50,031 bases of DNA from Pseudomonadota bacterium (lineage in GTDB: Bacteria > Pseudomonadota > Alphaproteobacteria > Kiloniellales > JACOMY01), in contig JAKOWB010000126.1 of assembly GCA_029781795.1 (NCBI GenBank), positions 1 to 50,031 of the forward strand, in the 5' to 3' direction. The position numbers and the translations under genes are program-made. Shown one piece after another: positions 7,530-16,562 of the stretch. The number at the start of each line of letters is the position of its first letter. The first letter of the stretch is position 1. Below the pieces are notes generated by a model. It was not told the DNA's origin, did no database searches, and saw only the letters and a program-made list of their open reading frames with translations.

Positions 7530-9650
7530 TCAGCCCTGCTCGACGATCAGCGCGTCGACGGCGACGGCGCCCTGTCCGGCCGGCAGCACCAGCAGGGGAT
7601 TCACGTCCAACTCCAGCAGCCGGTCCGCTTGTGCCTCGGCGTAGGCAGCGACGGCGCGAATCGCCTTCACCACCGCAGCCACGTCGCCGGCCGGGCGGCC
7701 GCGGAAGCCTTGCAGCAGGTTCCAAACCTTGAGGCGCTTCAGCGCCGCCTCGATCTCCGCCTCCCCGGCCGGCAGCAGCAGGCGCGCCGCGTCTTGCAGC
7801 AGTTCGACCAGCACGCCGCCGGAAGCGATGACCAGCACCAGGCCGAAGAGCGGATCGCGCTTGACGCCGACCAAGAGCTCGGCGACCGGCTTCGGCGCCA
7901 TGGGTTCCACCAAGAAGCGATCCACCGCCAGGCCGGGCTTGTAGGCCGCGACGGCCGCCTGCATCCGGCGGGCCGCGGCGACCACGGCGCCGGCATCCGC
8001 CAGGTTCAAGGCTACGGCACCGGCTTCCGTCTTGTGCGGCAGGGCAGAGCTGACCGCCTTCAGCGCCAGGACGCCGGGCATGGCCGCGGCGACACGGGCC
8101 AAGTCGGCCAGGCCGGCCACCTGTCCCGCCGGCACCGGCAGGCCGCAGGCGGCCAGCCGCGCCTTGCTCTCCACCTCGTCCAGCGTCACCGCCTGGCCTG
8201 CCGGCAGTGGCGCCAGCGCCAGCGGCGGCACGGGCAGCCCGGCCGCCGCGATGGCGCGGCGGAGTTCCGCATGACTTGCCCAATGCCCGAGCACCGCGCC
8301 GGCATCGTGCAGCCCCTGCAGCGGCAGCAGGCCCATGTCGATGAGGTACTGGCGCATGAACTCAGGCTGCGATTCCGGGTTCACGCAAGCAACGGCGCCG
8401 GGCACGCCGGTCGCCTTGCTGGCGGTGGCCAGCGCGCGGCTCATGGACTCCAGCGCCTTGCCGTTCTCTGGCCCCAGTTCCGGGCGCGGGTGGTCGATGA
8501 CCAGCAGGCCGAAATCGCTGCCCTCGGCCAGCATGTCGGTGAACATGGGCGTCAGCAGTTTCTCGGCGCCCCAGTAGCCGGCGGTGAAGTCGAGCGGGTT
8601 GGAAACATGGCCATAGTCGGGCAGCAGCGCCTTGACCGCCGCCCGCTGGCGTTCGTTCGGCTGCGGCATCGCCAGCCCCGCGGCGCTGGCGTAGTCCGCC
8701 GCCATGCCGTTGTCGCCGCCGGAAGAAGAAAAGACCGTGAGCCGCCGGCCCTTCGGCAGCGGCGCCAGGCTCGCCGTCTTCAGGAGCTCGAGGAACTGCG
8801 GCACCGAGGCGGTGTTCATCACGCCCAGCCGCTCGAACAGCGCGTCGTAGAGCTCGTTCTGGCCGGCCAGCGAGGAGGTGTGGCTGGCCGCCAGCCTGGC
8901 GCCCAGCTCCGACACGCCGACGCGGAAGGCAACGACTGGGATGCCCTTCGCCAGCGCCTTCAGGCAGGCGGCGGAGAAGGCCGGGACGTCGCGGATGCCC
9001 TCCATGAAGAGGCCGATGCAGGTGACGTTGGGGTCGTCGACCAGATGGTCGATGTAGTCCTCGAAGCCGAGCACCGCCTGGTTACCGGCGCTGATGATCC
9101 AGCTGAAGGGCACCTGGCGCTGGTTCATCGAGAGGTTGATGCAGACGTTACCGCTCTGCCCGATCACGGCCGCGCCGCGCCCACCCAGGGTCCCGGCCGG
9201 ATAGGGCACGGACCAGAGACTGCCGTGGTTCACGTAGTTGATGATGCCGAAGCAGTTCGGCCCGACGACGGCCATGCCGCCGGTTGCCTGCAGCAGCGCG
9301 GCGTTGAGCGCCGCCCCCTTCTCGCCCATCTCGGCGAAGCCCGAGGCGTAGCAGACCGCGCCGCCGGCTCCCATGTCCCGCAGGGTCGCGAGGCTCTCGA
9401 CCGTCGCCGTCGCCGGCACGCCCAGGAAGACGGCGTCCGGCGCCACCGGCAGGTCCTTCAGCGTCGGCACGCAGGCGACGCCCTCGATCTCGCCGCGGCG
9501 CGGGTGCACGGCCAGCATGCGTCCCTGATAGCCGGCGTCGCGGCAGGCACGGATGGCGGCGCCGGCACGCTCGCCGCCCAGAAAGGCGATGTGCCGGGGA
9601 TTGAGCAGCCGCGCGAGGTTGGCGCGCCGCTGGGCCTGCAGGCTCTGCAT
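7530..9650 (-). CDS. NDP-forming acyl-CoA synthetase, fused alpha-beta
   Basis: 706 residues, the usual length of fused acetyl-CoA synthetase (ADP-forming)/acyl-CoA synthetase. The N-terminal CoA-binding Rossmann domain (GYQGRMLAVHPRRGEIEGV, VVGPNCFGIIN) is followed by two succinyl-CoA-ligase-like domains with the phospho-histidine segment ASHTSSLAGQNELYDALF, and by a C-terminal ATP-grasp domain (about residues 480-700, including LKAVSSALPHKTEAGAV). It converts a carboxylate, ATP and CoA to acyl-CoA, ADP and phosphate through a phosphohistidine. It is last in the minus-strand catabolic operon, after the TetR gene, and would activate the imported or released acid. The substrate is not identifiable. 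Confidence 0.88.
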   Translation of the reverse strand: MQSLQAQRRANLARLLNPRHIAFLGGERAGAAIRACRDAGYQGRMLAVHPRRGEIEGVACVPTLKDLPVAPDAVFLGVPATATVESLATLRDMGAGGAVCYASGFAEMGEKGAALNAALLQATGGMAVVGPNCFGIINYVNHGSLWSVPYPAGTLGGRGAAVIGQSGNVCINLSMNQRQVPFSWIISAGNQAVLGFEDYIDHLVDDPNVTCIGLFMEGIRDVPAFSAACLKALAKGIPVVAFRVGVSELGARLAASHTSSLAGQNELYDALFERLGVMNTASVPQFLELLKTASLAPLPKGRRLTVFSSSGGDNGMAADYASAAGLAMPQPNERQRAAVKALLPDYGHVSNPLDFTAGYWGAEKLLTPMFTDMLAEGSDFGLLVIDHPRPELGPENGKALESMSRALATASKATGVPGAVACVNPESQPEFMRQYLIDMGLLPLQGLHDAGAVLGHWASHAELRRAIAAAGLPVPPLALAPLPAGQAVTLDEVESKARLAACGLPVPAGQVAGLADLARVAAAMPGVLALKAVSSALPHKTEAGAVALNLADAGAVVAAARRMQAAVAAYKPGLAVDRFLVEPMAPKPVAELLVGVKRDPLFGLVLVIASGGVLVELLQDAARLLLPAGEAEIEAALKRLKVWNLLQGFRGRPAGDVAAVVKAIRAVAAYAEAQADRLLELDVNPLLVLPAGQGAVAVDALIVEQG

Positions 9651-9682
9651 CGACGGAGGTGTCCTTCTGTGTCCGCTGCTGT

Positions 9683-10336
9683 CTAGTCGTCGTCCTTGCC
9701 GCGTTTCACGCGGGCCTTGCCGCCCCGCTTCGGCGACTCGCCGAAGAGGTCGAGCAGCCAGCCGCAGACGATGTCCGAGGCTTCCTGCGGCGTGTAGGCG
9801 TCCTTGTCCATGATGAGGCCGAGCGCGAAACCGTCGATCATCTGCGCATAGGTCAGCGCCGCGCGCCGCGTATCGATCTCCAGCCCGCGCTCAGCCGCCG
9901 CCGCCGCCAGGCGCCCCTGCACCCAGCGCCGGTAGCGGGCGTAGAGATGATGATTCAGGCGCTGCATCTCCGGGTTCCAGCGCGCCGTGCCCCAGAAGGC
10001 CAGCCACACAGTCGACTTCTCGCGCTGCTCGGAGCGGCGGAAGGAGACCACCGTGGCGGCCAGGAGCTGCTGCAGCGGATCCTCCCCGACCTCGCGGATG
10101 GCACGGCGGGTGTCCTCGTCGGCCTCGGTCACCAGGCTGCGGAAGGCCTCGAGCAGCAGCTCGTCCTTGCCCTTGAAGTAGTGGCCGATGAGGCCGCGCG
10201 ACAGCCCGGCCTCGTCGCAGATGGTCTGCACGGTAGAGTTGGCGAAGCCGCGGCGCGCGATGGACTGGATCGTGCCGCGGATCAGGTCCTGGCGGCGGGC
10301 GATGATCGTCTTCGTGCGCTTGGCGGCGACGGCCAT
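9683..10336 (-). CDS. TetR-family transcriptional regulator
   Basis: 217 residues. N-terminal helix-turn-helix at about residues 14-62 (IIARRQDLIRGTIQSIARRG, then ICDEAGLSRGLIGHYFKGKDELLLEAF), followed by a helical effector domain resembling BetI/TetR_C_6. The C-terminus is lysine/arginine-rich. It begins four bases after the acyl-CoA dehydrogenase stop and precedes the acyl-CoA synthetase gene, so the regulator sits inside the operon it probably controls. BetI-like proteins sense choline-type quaternary amines; that specificity here is only suggestive. Confidence 0.87.
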   Translation of the reverse strand: MAVAAKRTKTIIARRQDLIRGTIQSIARRGFANSTVQTICDEAGLSRGLIGHYFKGKDELLLEAFRSLVTEADEDTRRAIREVGEDPLQQLLAATVVSFRRSEQREKSTVWLAFWGTARWNPEMQRLNHHLYARYRRWVQGRLAAAAAERGLEIDTRRAALTYAQMIDGFALGLIMDKDAYTPQEASDIVCGWLLDLFGESPKRGGKARVKRGKDDD

Positions 10337-10339
10337 GGA

Positions 10340-11497
10340 TCAGCTCCGGTATTCCTTCAGGAGGTCGCGGGCGATGACGTCCCGGTGGATCTCGGAGGTA
10401 CCTTCCCAGATTCGCTCGATGCGTGCATCGCGCCAGAAGCGCTGGATCGGGAACTCCTCCATCATGCCCATGCCGCCGAAGATCTGCACGGCGTTGTCGG
10501 TGACCCGGCCGATCATCTCGGACGCGAAGAGGTTGCACATCGAGGCCTCGTGCCGCGTCACCGTGCCCTGGTCCATCTTCCAGGCGCACTCCAGCACCAG
10601 CAGCCAGGCGGTGCGGATGTCCATGGCGCTGTCGGCGATCTTGAAGCCGGTGCCCTGGAACTCGCCGATGGTCTTGCCGAAGGCCTTGCGCGTGCCGGCC
10701 CATTCGCAGGCCATCTTGAAGACGCGCTCGGCGCGGCCGACGCAGTGCGCCGCCAGCATGATACGGCCGGAGTAGAGCCAGTCGTTGGCGAAGTCGAAGC
10801 CCTTGCCCTCCTCGCCCAGGATCTGCCCGTCGTCCAGCGTGACGTTGTCCAGGTAGATCATGTTGGGGTTGTAGCCGCGGGTGCAGATCGAGGGCATGGG
10901 CTTGATGGTCATGCCCGGCGTGCCCTTGTCGATCAGGAAGGCGGTGAAGCGCTTGCGCGGCCCCTTCGGCGTCTCGTCGGTGCCGGTGACGGCGAAGAGG
11001 ATCACGAAGTCGGCCATGTCGGCGTAGGAGATGAACTGCTTGACGCCGTTGATCACCCACTTGCCGTTCTGGCGAACGGCCGCGGTCTTGATGGCGCGGG
11101 CGTCTGAGCCGGCATGCGGCTCGGTCAGCGCGAAGCAGTCGACCTTCTCACCACGGATGCAGGGCATCAGGTACTTGTCGACCTGCTCGCCCTTGCAACC
11201 CAGCAGGATCTTGGTCGGCCGCTTGACCAGCATGGAGAGCGCAGTGGAAGGCTTGCCCATCACCCGCTCGACCTGCGCCATGGTCTGGTAGTCGAGGCCG
11301 GCGCCGCCCAGCTCCTCGGGCATGTTCATGGCGACGAAGCCGGCCTCGCGCGCCTTGCGCTTGATGTCGTCGGCGATCTCCTTCGGCACCATGCGCTCGC
11401 GCTCCACCACGTCCTCGTGGGGATAGAGCTCCTTCTCGACGAACTCGGTAAGGGACTCGACCAGGGCCTGCTGCTCGAAGCTGAGAGAAAAATCCAC
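10340..11497 (-). CDS. Acyl-CoA dehydrogenase
   Basis: 385 residues, standard ACAD length. The N-terminal helical domain is followed by the beta domain motif CFALTEPHAGSDA that contacts FAD and substrate, and by the C-terminal helical domain with FGKTIGEFQGTGFKIAD and IFGGMGMMEEFPIQRFWRD. The catalytic glutamate is present in IWEGTSEIHRD. It introduces an alpha-beta double bond in an acyl-CoA and passes electrons to ETF. It lies between the hydratase/isomerase and TetR genes in the same operon, giving a short beta-oxidation-type sequence with them. Confidence 0.92.
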   Translation of the reverse strand: MDFSLSFEQQALVESLTEFVEKELYPHEDVVERERMVPKEIADDIKRKAREAGFVAMNMPEELGGAGLDYQTMAQVERVMGKPSTALSMLVKRPTKILLGCKGEQVDKYLMPCIRGEKVDCFALTEPHAGSDARAIKTAAVRQNGKWVINGVKQFISYADMADFVILFAVTGTDETPKGPRKRFTAFLIDKGTPGMTIKPMPSICTRGYNPNMIYLDNVTLDDGQILGEEGKGFDFANDWLYSGRIMLAAHCVGRAERVFKMACEWAGTRKAFGKTIGEFQGTGFKIADSAMDIRTAWLLVLECAWKMDQGTVTRHEASMCNLFASEMIGRVTDNAVQIFGGMGMMEEFPIQRFWRDARIERIWEGTSEIHRDVIARDLLKEYRS

Positions 11498-11530
11498 GGG
11501 CGTCGCTCCGCTAGAGAAAGGGGTGGCCAG

Positions 11531-12319
11531 TCAGCGGCCGATGAACTTGGGCGCACGGCGCTCGTTGGCGGCACGCAGGCCCTCGGCATGATCCTCGGTC
11601 TTGGCGCAGATCTTGCCGAAGCGCTGCTCTTCGGCGAGCTGCTCGGCGAAGGTGCGGCGATGCGCGTTCTCCAAGAGCTGCTTGGCCAGGCCCTGGGCGA
11701 CGGTCGGGCCGCTCGCCAGCTTGTCGGCCAGGGCGAAGGCGCGCGCCTCCAGCTCTTCGACCGGCACCACCTCGGTCACCATGCCTGTGGCCTTGGCCCT
11801 GGCGGCATCCCAGGTCTCGCCGGTGTAGACGAACATCTTGGCGTTCTCGAGCCCGACCAGCCGCGGCAGTAGCCAGGAGCCGCCGGCATCCGGCGGATAG
11901 CCGACGCGGGTATAGGCGCAGATGAAACGCGCCTTCTCGCTGACCACACGGAAATCGCAGGCAAGCGCCAGGTCGAGGCCCGCGCCTACCGCCGGGCCGT
12001 CCATCATGGCAACGGTCGGCTTGGGGAAGCGATGCACTTCCTGGACCAGTTGGATCGCCTCCTCGACCCAGTCGTGCTCCGGCCAGGGATCGATGCCCTT
12101 GATCTTGTCCGCCCATTCCTTGACGTCGGCGCCGCCGGAGAAGGCGCCGCCGCGGCCGGTGAAGACCAGGGCGCGCAGTTCGTCGGCCTTCAGCGCCTGG
12201 CGCACGGCCCTGCGCAGCTCGACCAGCACGCCGGTGTTGATCGCGTTGCGCGATTCCGGACGGTTGATGGCGATCAGGCGGACGGCGCCGCGATCCTCGA
12301 CCTCGACCAGTTTCGACAT
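11531..12319 (-). CDS. Enoyl-CoA hydratase/isomerase, PaaG-like
   Basis: 262 residues, crotonase fold, with the oxyanion-hole segments GGAFSGGADVKEW and DGPAVGAGLDLALACDFR. The two catalytic glutamates of classical enoyl-CoA hydratase are missing: the first position is Asp (GAGLD) and the second falls in FICAYTRVGYPPDAGGSWLLPR. An Asp in PDAGGSW is the pattern of PaaG-type isomerases and some 2,3-dehydroadipyl hydratases. An isomerase or unusual hydratase role is therefore more likely than plain hydration. It sits between the permease and the acyl-CoA dehydrogenase genes. Confidence 0.85.
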   Translation of the reverse strand: MSKLVEVEDRGAVRLIAINRPESRNAINTGVLVELRRAVRQALKADELRALVFTGRGGAFSGGADVKEWADKIKGIDPWPEHDWVEEAIQLVQEVHRFPKPTVAMMDGPAVGAGLDLALACDFRVVSEKARFICAYTRVGYPPDAGGSWLLPRLVGLENAKMFVYTGETWDAARAKATGMVTEVVPVEELEARAFALADKLASGPTVAQGLAKQLLENAHRRTFAEQLAEEQRFGKICAKTEDHAEGLRAANERRAPKFIGR

Positions 12320-12345
12320 GGGTCTTCCTTCTTCTTTCCGGGTGT

Positions 12346-13140
12346 TCAGCGCGGCCGGCGGTGCTGGCGCAGGTGCAGCAGCAGGGGCGGCACGGTGGTG
12401 ACGACGATCAGCAGCGAGGAGATGGCGGCGATGGTGGGATCGACCTCGTCGCGCAGGGTGGAGAACATGCGCTTGGTCAGCGTGGCACCCTCGCCGTTCG
12501 ACAGGAAGAGGGCGATCACCACCTCGTCGAAGGCGACGATGAAGGCGAAGAAGGCGCCGGCGATCACCGAGGGGCGGATCTGCGGCAGGGTGACGGTGAG
12601 GAAGGCCTTGAGCCGGCCGGCACCCAGGGAGCGGGCCACCAGTTCCTGGCTCATGTCATAGGTCTTGAGGCCGGCGGAGACCGTAACCAGCACGAAGGGG
12701 ATGGCCAGCAGCGTGTCGGCCAGGATCAGGCCGCCGACCGTGTTCACCATGTCGAGCCGGGCATAGAGGAAGAAGAGGCCGATGGCGATCAGGATCACCG
12801 GCACCATCAGCGAGGCCAGCATCGAGCCGTAGAGCAGCGGGGCGAAGCGGAAGCGGCCGAGGTGCAGGCCATAGGCCGCGGCGACACCGGCCGGCGTCGC
12901 CAGCAGCATGGTGCCGAGCGCCACCTGCAGCGAGACCAGCGAGGCGTCCTGCCACTCGCTCTTGCCGAAGAATGTCTCGTACCAGCGCCAGGAGAACTCC
13001 TGCGGCGGGAACTGCAGGGAGTTCGAGCCCGAGAAGGACATGGGCAGCACGATCAGCGTCGGCGCCACCAGGTAGAAGAGCACCAGACCGGTCAGCAGGT
13101 AGAGCCAGAGGCGCTGGCGATGGGTGACGTGACCTTCCAT
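12346..13140 (-). CDS. ABC transporter permease, PotC type
   Basis: 264 residues, about six membrane helices, with the binding-protein-dependent permease (BPD_transp_1) EAA loop ELVARSLGAGRLKAFLTVTLPQIRPSV, which contacts the ATPase. N-terminal helix LLTGLVLFYLVAPTLIVLPMSF. The start at 13140 is preceded by GAGG and lies eight bases after the stop of the PotB-type gene. It forms the importer with the three genes upstream. The family moves polyamines, related cationic amines and other small organic solutes; the substrate is not readable from the permease. Confidence 0.9.
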   Translation of the reverse strand: MEGHVTHRQRLWLYLLTGLVLFYLVAPTLIVLPMSFSGSNSLQFPPQEFSWRWYETFFGKSEWQDASLVSLQVALGTMLLATPAGVAAAYGLHLGRFRFAPLLYGSMLASLMVPVILIAIGLFFLYARLDMVNTVGGLILADTLLAIPFVLVTVSAGLKTYDMSQELVARSLGAGRLKAFLTVTLPQIRPSVIAGAFFAFIVAFDEVVIALFLSNGEGATLTKRMFSTLRDEVDPTIAAISSLLIVVTTVPPLLLHLRQHRRPR

Positions 13141-13148
13141 CCCTTGCC

Positions 13149-14033
13149 TCACATGCCGATGCGTCGGCGCCAGCGCGTCACCGCCCAGTGGCTGAAGACC
13201 AGCGACAGGACCGTGAGCAGCAGCAGCACCACGCCCAGCGCGCTGGCCGGGCCCCAGGTTGGGTAGAGGTTGACCGAGTTCTCGATGCGCTGGGCGATCA
13301 TCTGCACCTTGCCGCCGCCCAGTACCGCCGGGGTGATGTAGAAGCCGATGCAGAGGATGAAGGTCAGCACCAGCCCGGCGATCAGGCCCGGCAGGCTCAA
13401 GGGCATGAAGACCTGCCAGAAGGCCCTGGTCGGCGAGGCGCCGAGATTGGCGGCGGCGCGCAGGTAGCCGGGCTCGATGGTCTTCATCGAGGCATAGAGC
13501 GGCAGCACCAGGAAGGGCAGCATGATGTGCACCATGCCGATGACCGTGCCGGTCAGGTTGTGCACCAGCGGGATCGGCTTGTCGATCAGCCCCAGGTCGA
13601 CCAGGGTGGTGTTGATCAGGCCCTTGCGCTGCAGCAGCACCAGCCAGGCATAGGTGCGCACCAGCAGCGAGGTCCAGAAGGGCACCAGGATGCAGAGCAT
13701 CAGGATGCCGGAGATCCGCGGCGAGAGCTGCGACAGGCAGTAGGCGACGGGATAGCCCAGCAGCAGGCAGATGCCGGTGACCAGCGCCGCCACCTCGAAG
13801 GTGGTGACGAAGATCTTGACGTAGGCGCCCTCGGTCCAGATGCGGGTGAAGTTCTCGGTGGTGAACTGCCCCTGCTCGCCGACGAAGGAGAGCCAGAAGA
13901 GCCAGCCGATCGGCAAGAAGAGCAGCAGGGCGACCACCAGCATGGCCGGCGAGCAGAGCCCGAGATAGAGCCGCCGCTCGGCCCGCTCGTCGCGGGCGAG
14001 CCCCTTGAGGTTGAGGGCGTCGACCGCGCTCAT
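13149..14033 (-). CDS. ABC transporter permease, PotB type
   Basis: 294 residues with six predicted membrane helices and the EAA loop EPGYLRAAANLGASPTRAFWQVFMPLSLPG. The first helix is AMLVVALLLFLPIGWLFWLSF. Its ATG overlaps the TGA of the ATPase gene (TCATG on the plus strand), so translation is coupled. The reading frame remains open far upstream, but that part is out of frame with the conserved ATPase, so the start at 14033 is firm. Confidence 0.92.
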   Translation of the reverse strand: MSAVDALNLKGLARDERAERRLYLGLCSPAMLVVALLLFLPIGWLFWLSFVGEQGQFTTENFTRIWTEGAYVKIFVTTFEVAALVTGICLLLGYPVAYCLSQLSPRISGILMLCILVPFWTSLLVRTYAWLVLLQRKGLINTTLVDLGLIDKPIPLVHNLTGTVIGMVHIMLPFLVLPLYASMKTIEPGYLRAAANLGASPTRAFWQVFMPLSLPGLIAGLVLTFILCIGFYITPAVLGGGKVQMIAQRIENSVNLYPTWGPASALGVVLLLLTVLSLVFSHWAVTRWRRRIGM

Positions 14034-15112
14034 GCCCGCGCCACCAGCCGCGAGTCGGCCGCGTGCAGGTCGAGGCCCAGGGTCGCACCCGGCTCGAAGG
14101 CGTCGTGGCCGGCGAGATGCCGGTTCGGCAGGCGAGCGTGGATTTCGTGCCCCCCGACCTGCAGGGTCAGCAGCACCGATTCGCCCTGGAACACGGCGTC
14201 GCGCAGCGTACCGACGAAGCGGTTGATGCCGGCGGCCGGCGCCGTGCCGTTGGCCAGCACCAGTTTCTCGGGCCGCAGCAGCAGCTCCCACTCGCCGGCC
14301 GCCGGCGCCTCGGCCAGCTGCAGGCCCTGGCCGGCGAAGCGGGCGACGCCGCCGTCGACCTCCACCGGCAGGAAGTCCGACTCGCCGATGAACTCGGCGA
14401 CGAAGCGGCTCGCCGGACGTTCATAGAGCGCGCGCGGCGTGTCGAACTGCATCAGGCGGCCCTGGTGCAGCACGGCGACACGGTCCGACATGGTCAAGGC
14501 CTCGCGCTGGTCGTGCGTCACCGCGACCGTGGTGGTATCGAGCCGGTCATGCAGGCGTCGAATCTCGATCTGCATGCGCTCGCGGAGCTGCTTGTCCAGT
14601 GCCGAGAGCGGCTCGTCCATCAAGAGGATGCGCGGCGCGAAGACGATGGCACGGGCCAGCGCGATGCGCTGGCGCTGGCCGCCGGAAAGCTGATCGACTC
14701 GCCGGCCGCCATAGCCGCCGAGCTGCACCAGATCGAGCACGCGTTCGACCTCGGCCTGGCGCTGCGCCTTCGGCAGGCCGCGCAGCTTCAGGGGATAGGC
14801 GATGTTGTCGCCGACACTCATGTGCGGGAAGAGTGCGTAGTTCTGGAACACCATGCCGACGTCGCGCTTGTGCGGCGGCAGGCGCACCACCTCCTGTCCG
14901 GAGATGCGGATCGAGCCGGCGGTCGGCCGGGTGAAGCCGGCGATGGTCATCAGCAGCGTGGTCTTGCCCGAGCCGGAGGGCCCCAGCAGGGTGACGAACT
15001 CGCCTGGCTCGACGGTCAGCGAGACCTCGTCCAGCGCCCGCACGGGCCCGTAGTGCTTGCTCAGGCGCTCGATCGCGACCGGGACCGCGCCGCTGCTTGC
15101 CTCGCTGGTCAT
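14030..15112 (-). CDS. ABC transporter ATP-binding protein, PotA type
   Basis: 360 residues. Walker A GPSGSGKTT (Lys50), the signature LSGGQRQRIALARAI, Walker B ILLMDEPLSALD and the switch histidine in VAVTHDQREAL are all intact. After residue ~240 comes a TOBE domain (FLPVEVDGGVARFAG and the C-terminal strands), the extra regulatory domain of the PotA/FutC/MalK group. It energises the importer together with the two permeases. The gap of ~100 bases after the binding-protein gene may reflect mRNA processing between a highly expressed binding protein and the rest. Confidence 0.94.
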   Translation of the reverse strand: MTSEASSGAVPVAIERLSKHYGPVRALDEVSLTVEPGEFVTLLGPSGSGKTTLLMTIAGFTRPTAGSIRISGQEVVRLPPHKRDVGMVFQNYALFPHMSVGDNIAYPLKLRGLPKAQRQAEVERVLDLVQLGGYGGRRVDQLSGGQRQRIALARAIVFAPRILLMDEPLSALDKQLRERMQIEIRRLHDRLDTTTVAVTHDQREALTMSDRVAVLHQGRLMQFDTPRALYERPASRFVAEFIGESDFLPVEVDGGVARFAGQGLQLAEAPAAGEWELLLRPEKLVLANGTAPAAGINRFVGTLRDAVFQGESVLLTLQVGGHEIHARLPNRHLAGHDAFEPGATLGLDLHAADSRLVARA

Positions 15113-15213
15113 GGCGTCTTCAGGACTCCGTCTGGCCGAAGGCGTGGGAAGGAAGGCGGCAGCGACGGGCCGGGGACAGCCGGCCCGTCGCCTTCACAGC
15201 CAGTCTGCTCCGC

Positions 15214-16257
15214 TCACTCCTGCATGAACTTGTCCCACATCTCCTGGCCCTTCTGGCCGTTGTCGGTCCAGAAGGCCTTCTGCTGGATGATCTGGTTCTT
15301 CAGGTTGTCCGGCGAGGAGTTGGACTTCGCCGCCTGCTCCGGCGTGATCTTGCCGGTGGCGAAGGCCTTCTGGTTCACCGGGCCGTAGTTCACATACTGC
15401 GGCAGGTTGGCCTGCAGGTCGGGCGAGACGAAGAGGTTGATCGCCTTCATCGCCAACTCGGGGTTCTTCGCCCCCTTCGGCACCACCAGGCACTCCACGT
15501 CGAGCAGGGCCTGGTTGTAGTCATAGGCGTAGGGTGCGCCCTCCTTGATCGCGGCGTCGATACGGGCAATCCAGATCGACAGCATGTCGACCTCCTCGCT
15601 CTGGGCGAGTTGCATCGCCTGCGAGCCGGACTGCCACCAGACGGTGATGTGGGGCTTGATCTCGCGCAGCTTGGCGATCGCCTTCTCCATGTCGATCGGA
15701 TACATGTCGGCGATCTTCACGCCCGCCGCCATCATCGCGAACTCGGCATTGGTGCTGAGGCCGTAGCCGGACAGCGCGCGGGTGCCGGGGAACTTCTCCA
15801 CGTCCCAGAAGTCGGCCCAGGACTTCGGCGGATTGTCGCCATAGACGTTCTTGTTGTAGGCCAGAACCGTCGAGTAGGCGGTGTAGCCGACCCAGTTCGG
15901 CTTGATCAGCTCCGGCGGGATGCCGTCGGCGTCGATGACCTTGTAGTCGAGTGCCATGGTCAGACCCTCGCGCGCCGCCTGCTCGCACTGGCCGCCGTAG
16001 AGCTCGACCACGTCCCATTCGACGGCACCGGCCTGCACCTGGGCGCGGACGTCGCCGATGCCGGACAGCGTGTACTCCTTGATCTCGATCCCCAGGGCCT
16101 CTTCGGTCGGCGTGTAGTGCGCCTTGCGCAGCGCTTCCTGATAGGCGCCGCCATAGGACGCGACGGCGAGGGAGTCCTTGGCCAGGGCGGCCGTGGACAG
16201 CAGGCTGGCGGCCGCCAGCGACACCGCCGCCAGCGCGGCGGCCTTGCGATAAACCAT
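15214..16257 (-). CDS. Periplasmic substrate-binding protein, PotD/PotF-like
   Basis: 347 residues. A Sec signal peptide MVYRKAAALAAVSLAAA... ends near ALAKD, followed by a type II periplasmic binding fold beginning DSLAVASYGGAYQEALRKAHY, as in the spermidine/putrescine and 'extracellular solute-binding protein' group. The start is set by an excellent GGAGG eight to nine bases upstream; an in-frame extension of 57 codons is Arg-rich and rejected. It is first gene of the importer-catabolic operon. The aromatic/acidic pocket residues of true polyamine binders are not clearly conserved, so the ligand is open. Confidence 0.9.
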   Translation of the reverse strand: MVYRKAAALAAVSLAAASLLSTAALAKDSLAVASYGGAYQEALRKAHYTPTEEALGIEIKEYTLSGIGDVRAQVQAGAVEWDVVELYGGQCEQAAREGLTMALDYKVIDADGIPPELIKPNWVGYTAYSTVLAYNKNVYGDNPPKSWADFWDVEKFPGTRALSGYGLSTNAEFAMMAAGVKIADMYPIDMEKAIAKLREIKPHITVWWQSGSQAMQLAQSEEVDMLSIWIARIDAAIKEGAPYAYDYNQALLDVECLVVPKGAKNPELAMKAINLFVSPDLQANLPQYVNYGPVNQKAFATGKITPEQAAKSNSSPDNLKNQIIQQKAFWTDNGQKGQEMWDKFMQE

Positions 16258-16365
16258 CGGGCGTTTCCTCCACGTGTGTTCGGTTCGGATGGGTTTCCCT
16301 TCTGTCCGGCGCGGCCGGCGGGGACCCTTGCTTCGACGTTCTAGGCGCCGAACGCTTCCATGATT

Positions 16366-16385
16366 TTTGTTGGCCGTCCAACAAA
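16366..16385. promoter_or_regulatory. Inverted repeat upstream of the importer operon (candidate operator)
   Basis: Perfect 8-bp arms TTTGTTGG and CCAACAAA around a 4-base spacer, in an otherwise very GC-rich interval and ~110 bases upstream of the binding-protein start. The length and symmetry suit a TetR, GntR or LysR-type regulator. The in-operon TetR protein is the obvious candidate, but nothing in the sequence proves the match. Confidence 0.45.
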
Positions 16386-16422
16386 TTTCGATGCTGCGGC
16401 GCAGCAATTCGTCGTGCTGCCC

Positions 16423-16448
16423 AGTCATGACGGTCAGTCATGACGGTC
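16423..16448. repeat. 13-bp tandem duplication
   Basis: AGTCATGACGGTC occurs twice in direct succession, each copy containing the palindrome TCATGA. It lies between the candidate operator and the decayed gene. It could be a simple slippage product or a double binding site. Confidence 0.6.
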
Positions 16449-16520
16449 AGCAGCGGCCGGCGCGCAGGCGGACGACGGCCGGTTGGCGGGCGGCGCAAGT
16501 CGCGGCGAGGACGGGAGGCC

Positions 16521-16562
16521 GTCGTCAGGGGGCCGTCGTCAGGGGGCCGTCGTCAGGGCGCC
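16521..16562. repeat. 14-bp tandem repeat, three copies
   Basis: GTCGTCAGGGGGCC is present twice and then once more with one change (GTCGTCAGGGCGCC). On the minus strand it begins in the LTTAP segment of the pseudogene remnant, so the repeat seems to have expanded within the dead gene. There are no spacers, so it is not CRISPR. Confidence 0.7.

Noticed and set aside
7221..9686. An ~820-codon plus-strand frame opposite the acyl-CoA synthetase
   Set aside because: Same shadow composition, and the opposite strand encodes a full-length conserved enzyme.
11531..12319. Calling this protein a standard enoyl-CoA hydratase
   Set aside because: Both catalytic glutamates are replaced; a PaaG-like isomerase is the better reading.
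16521..16562. CRISPR-like repeats
   Set aside because: Three contiguous 14-bp copies without spacers; a simple tandem repeat.
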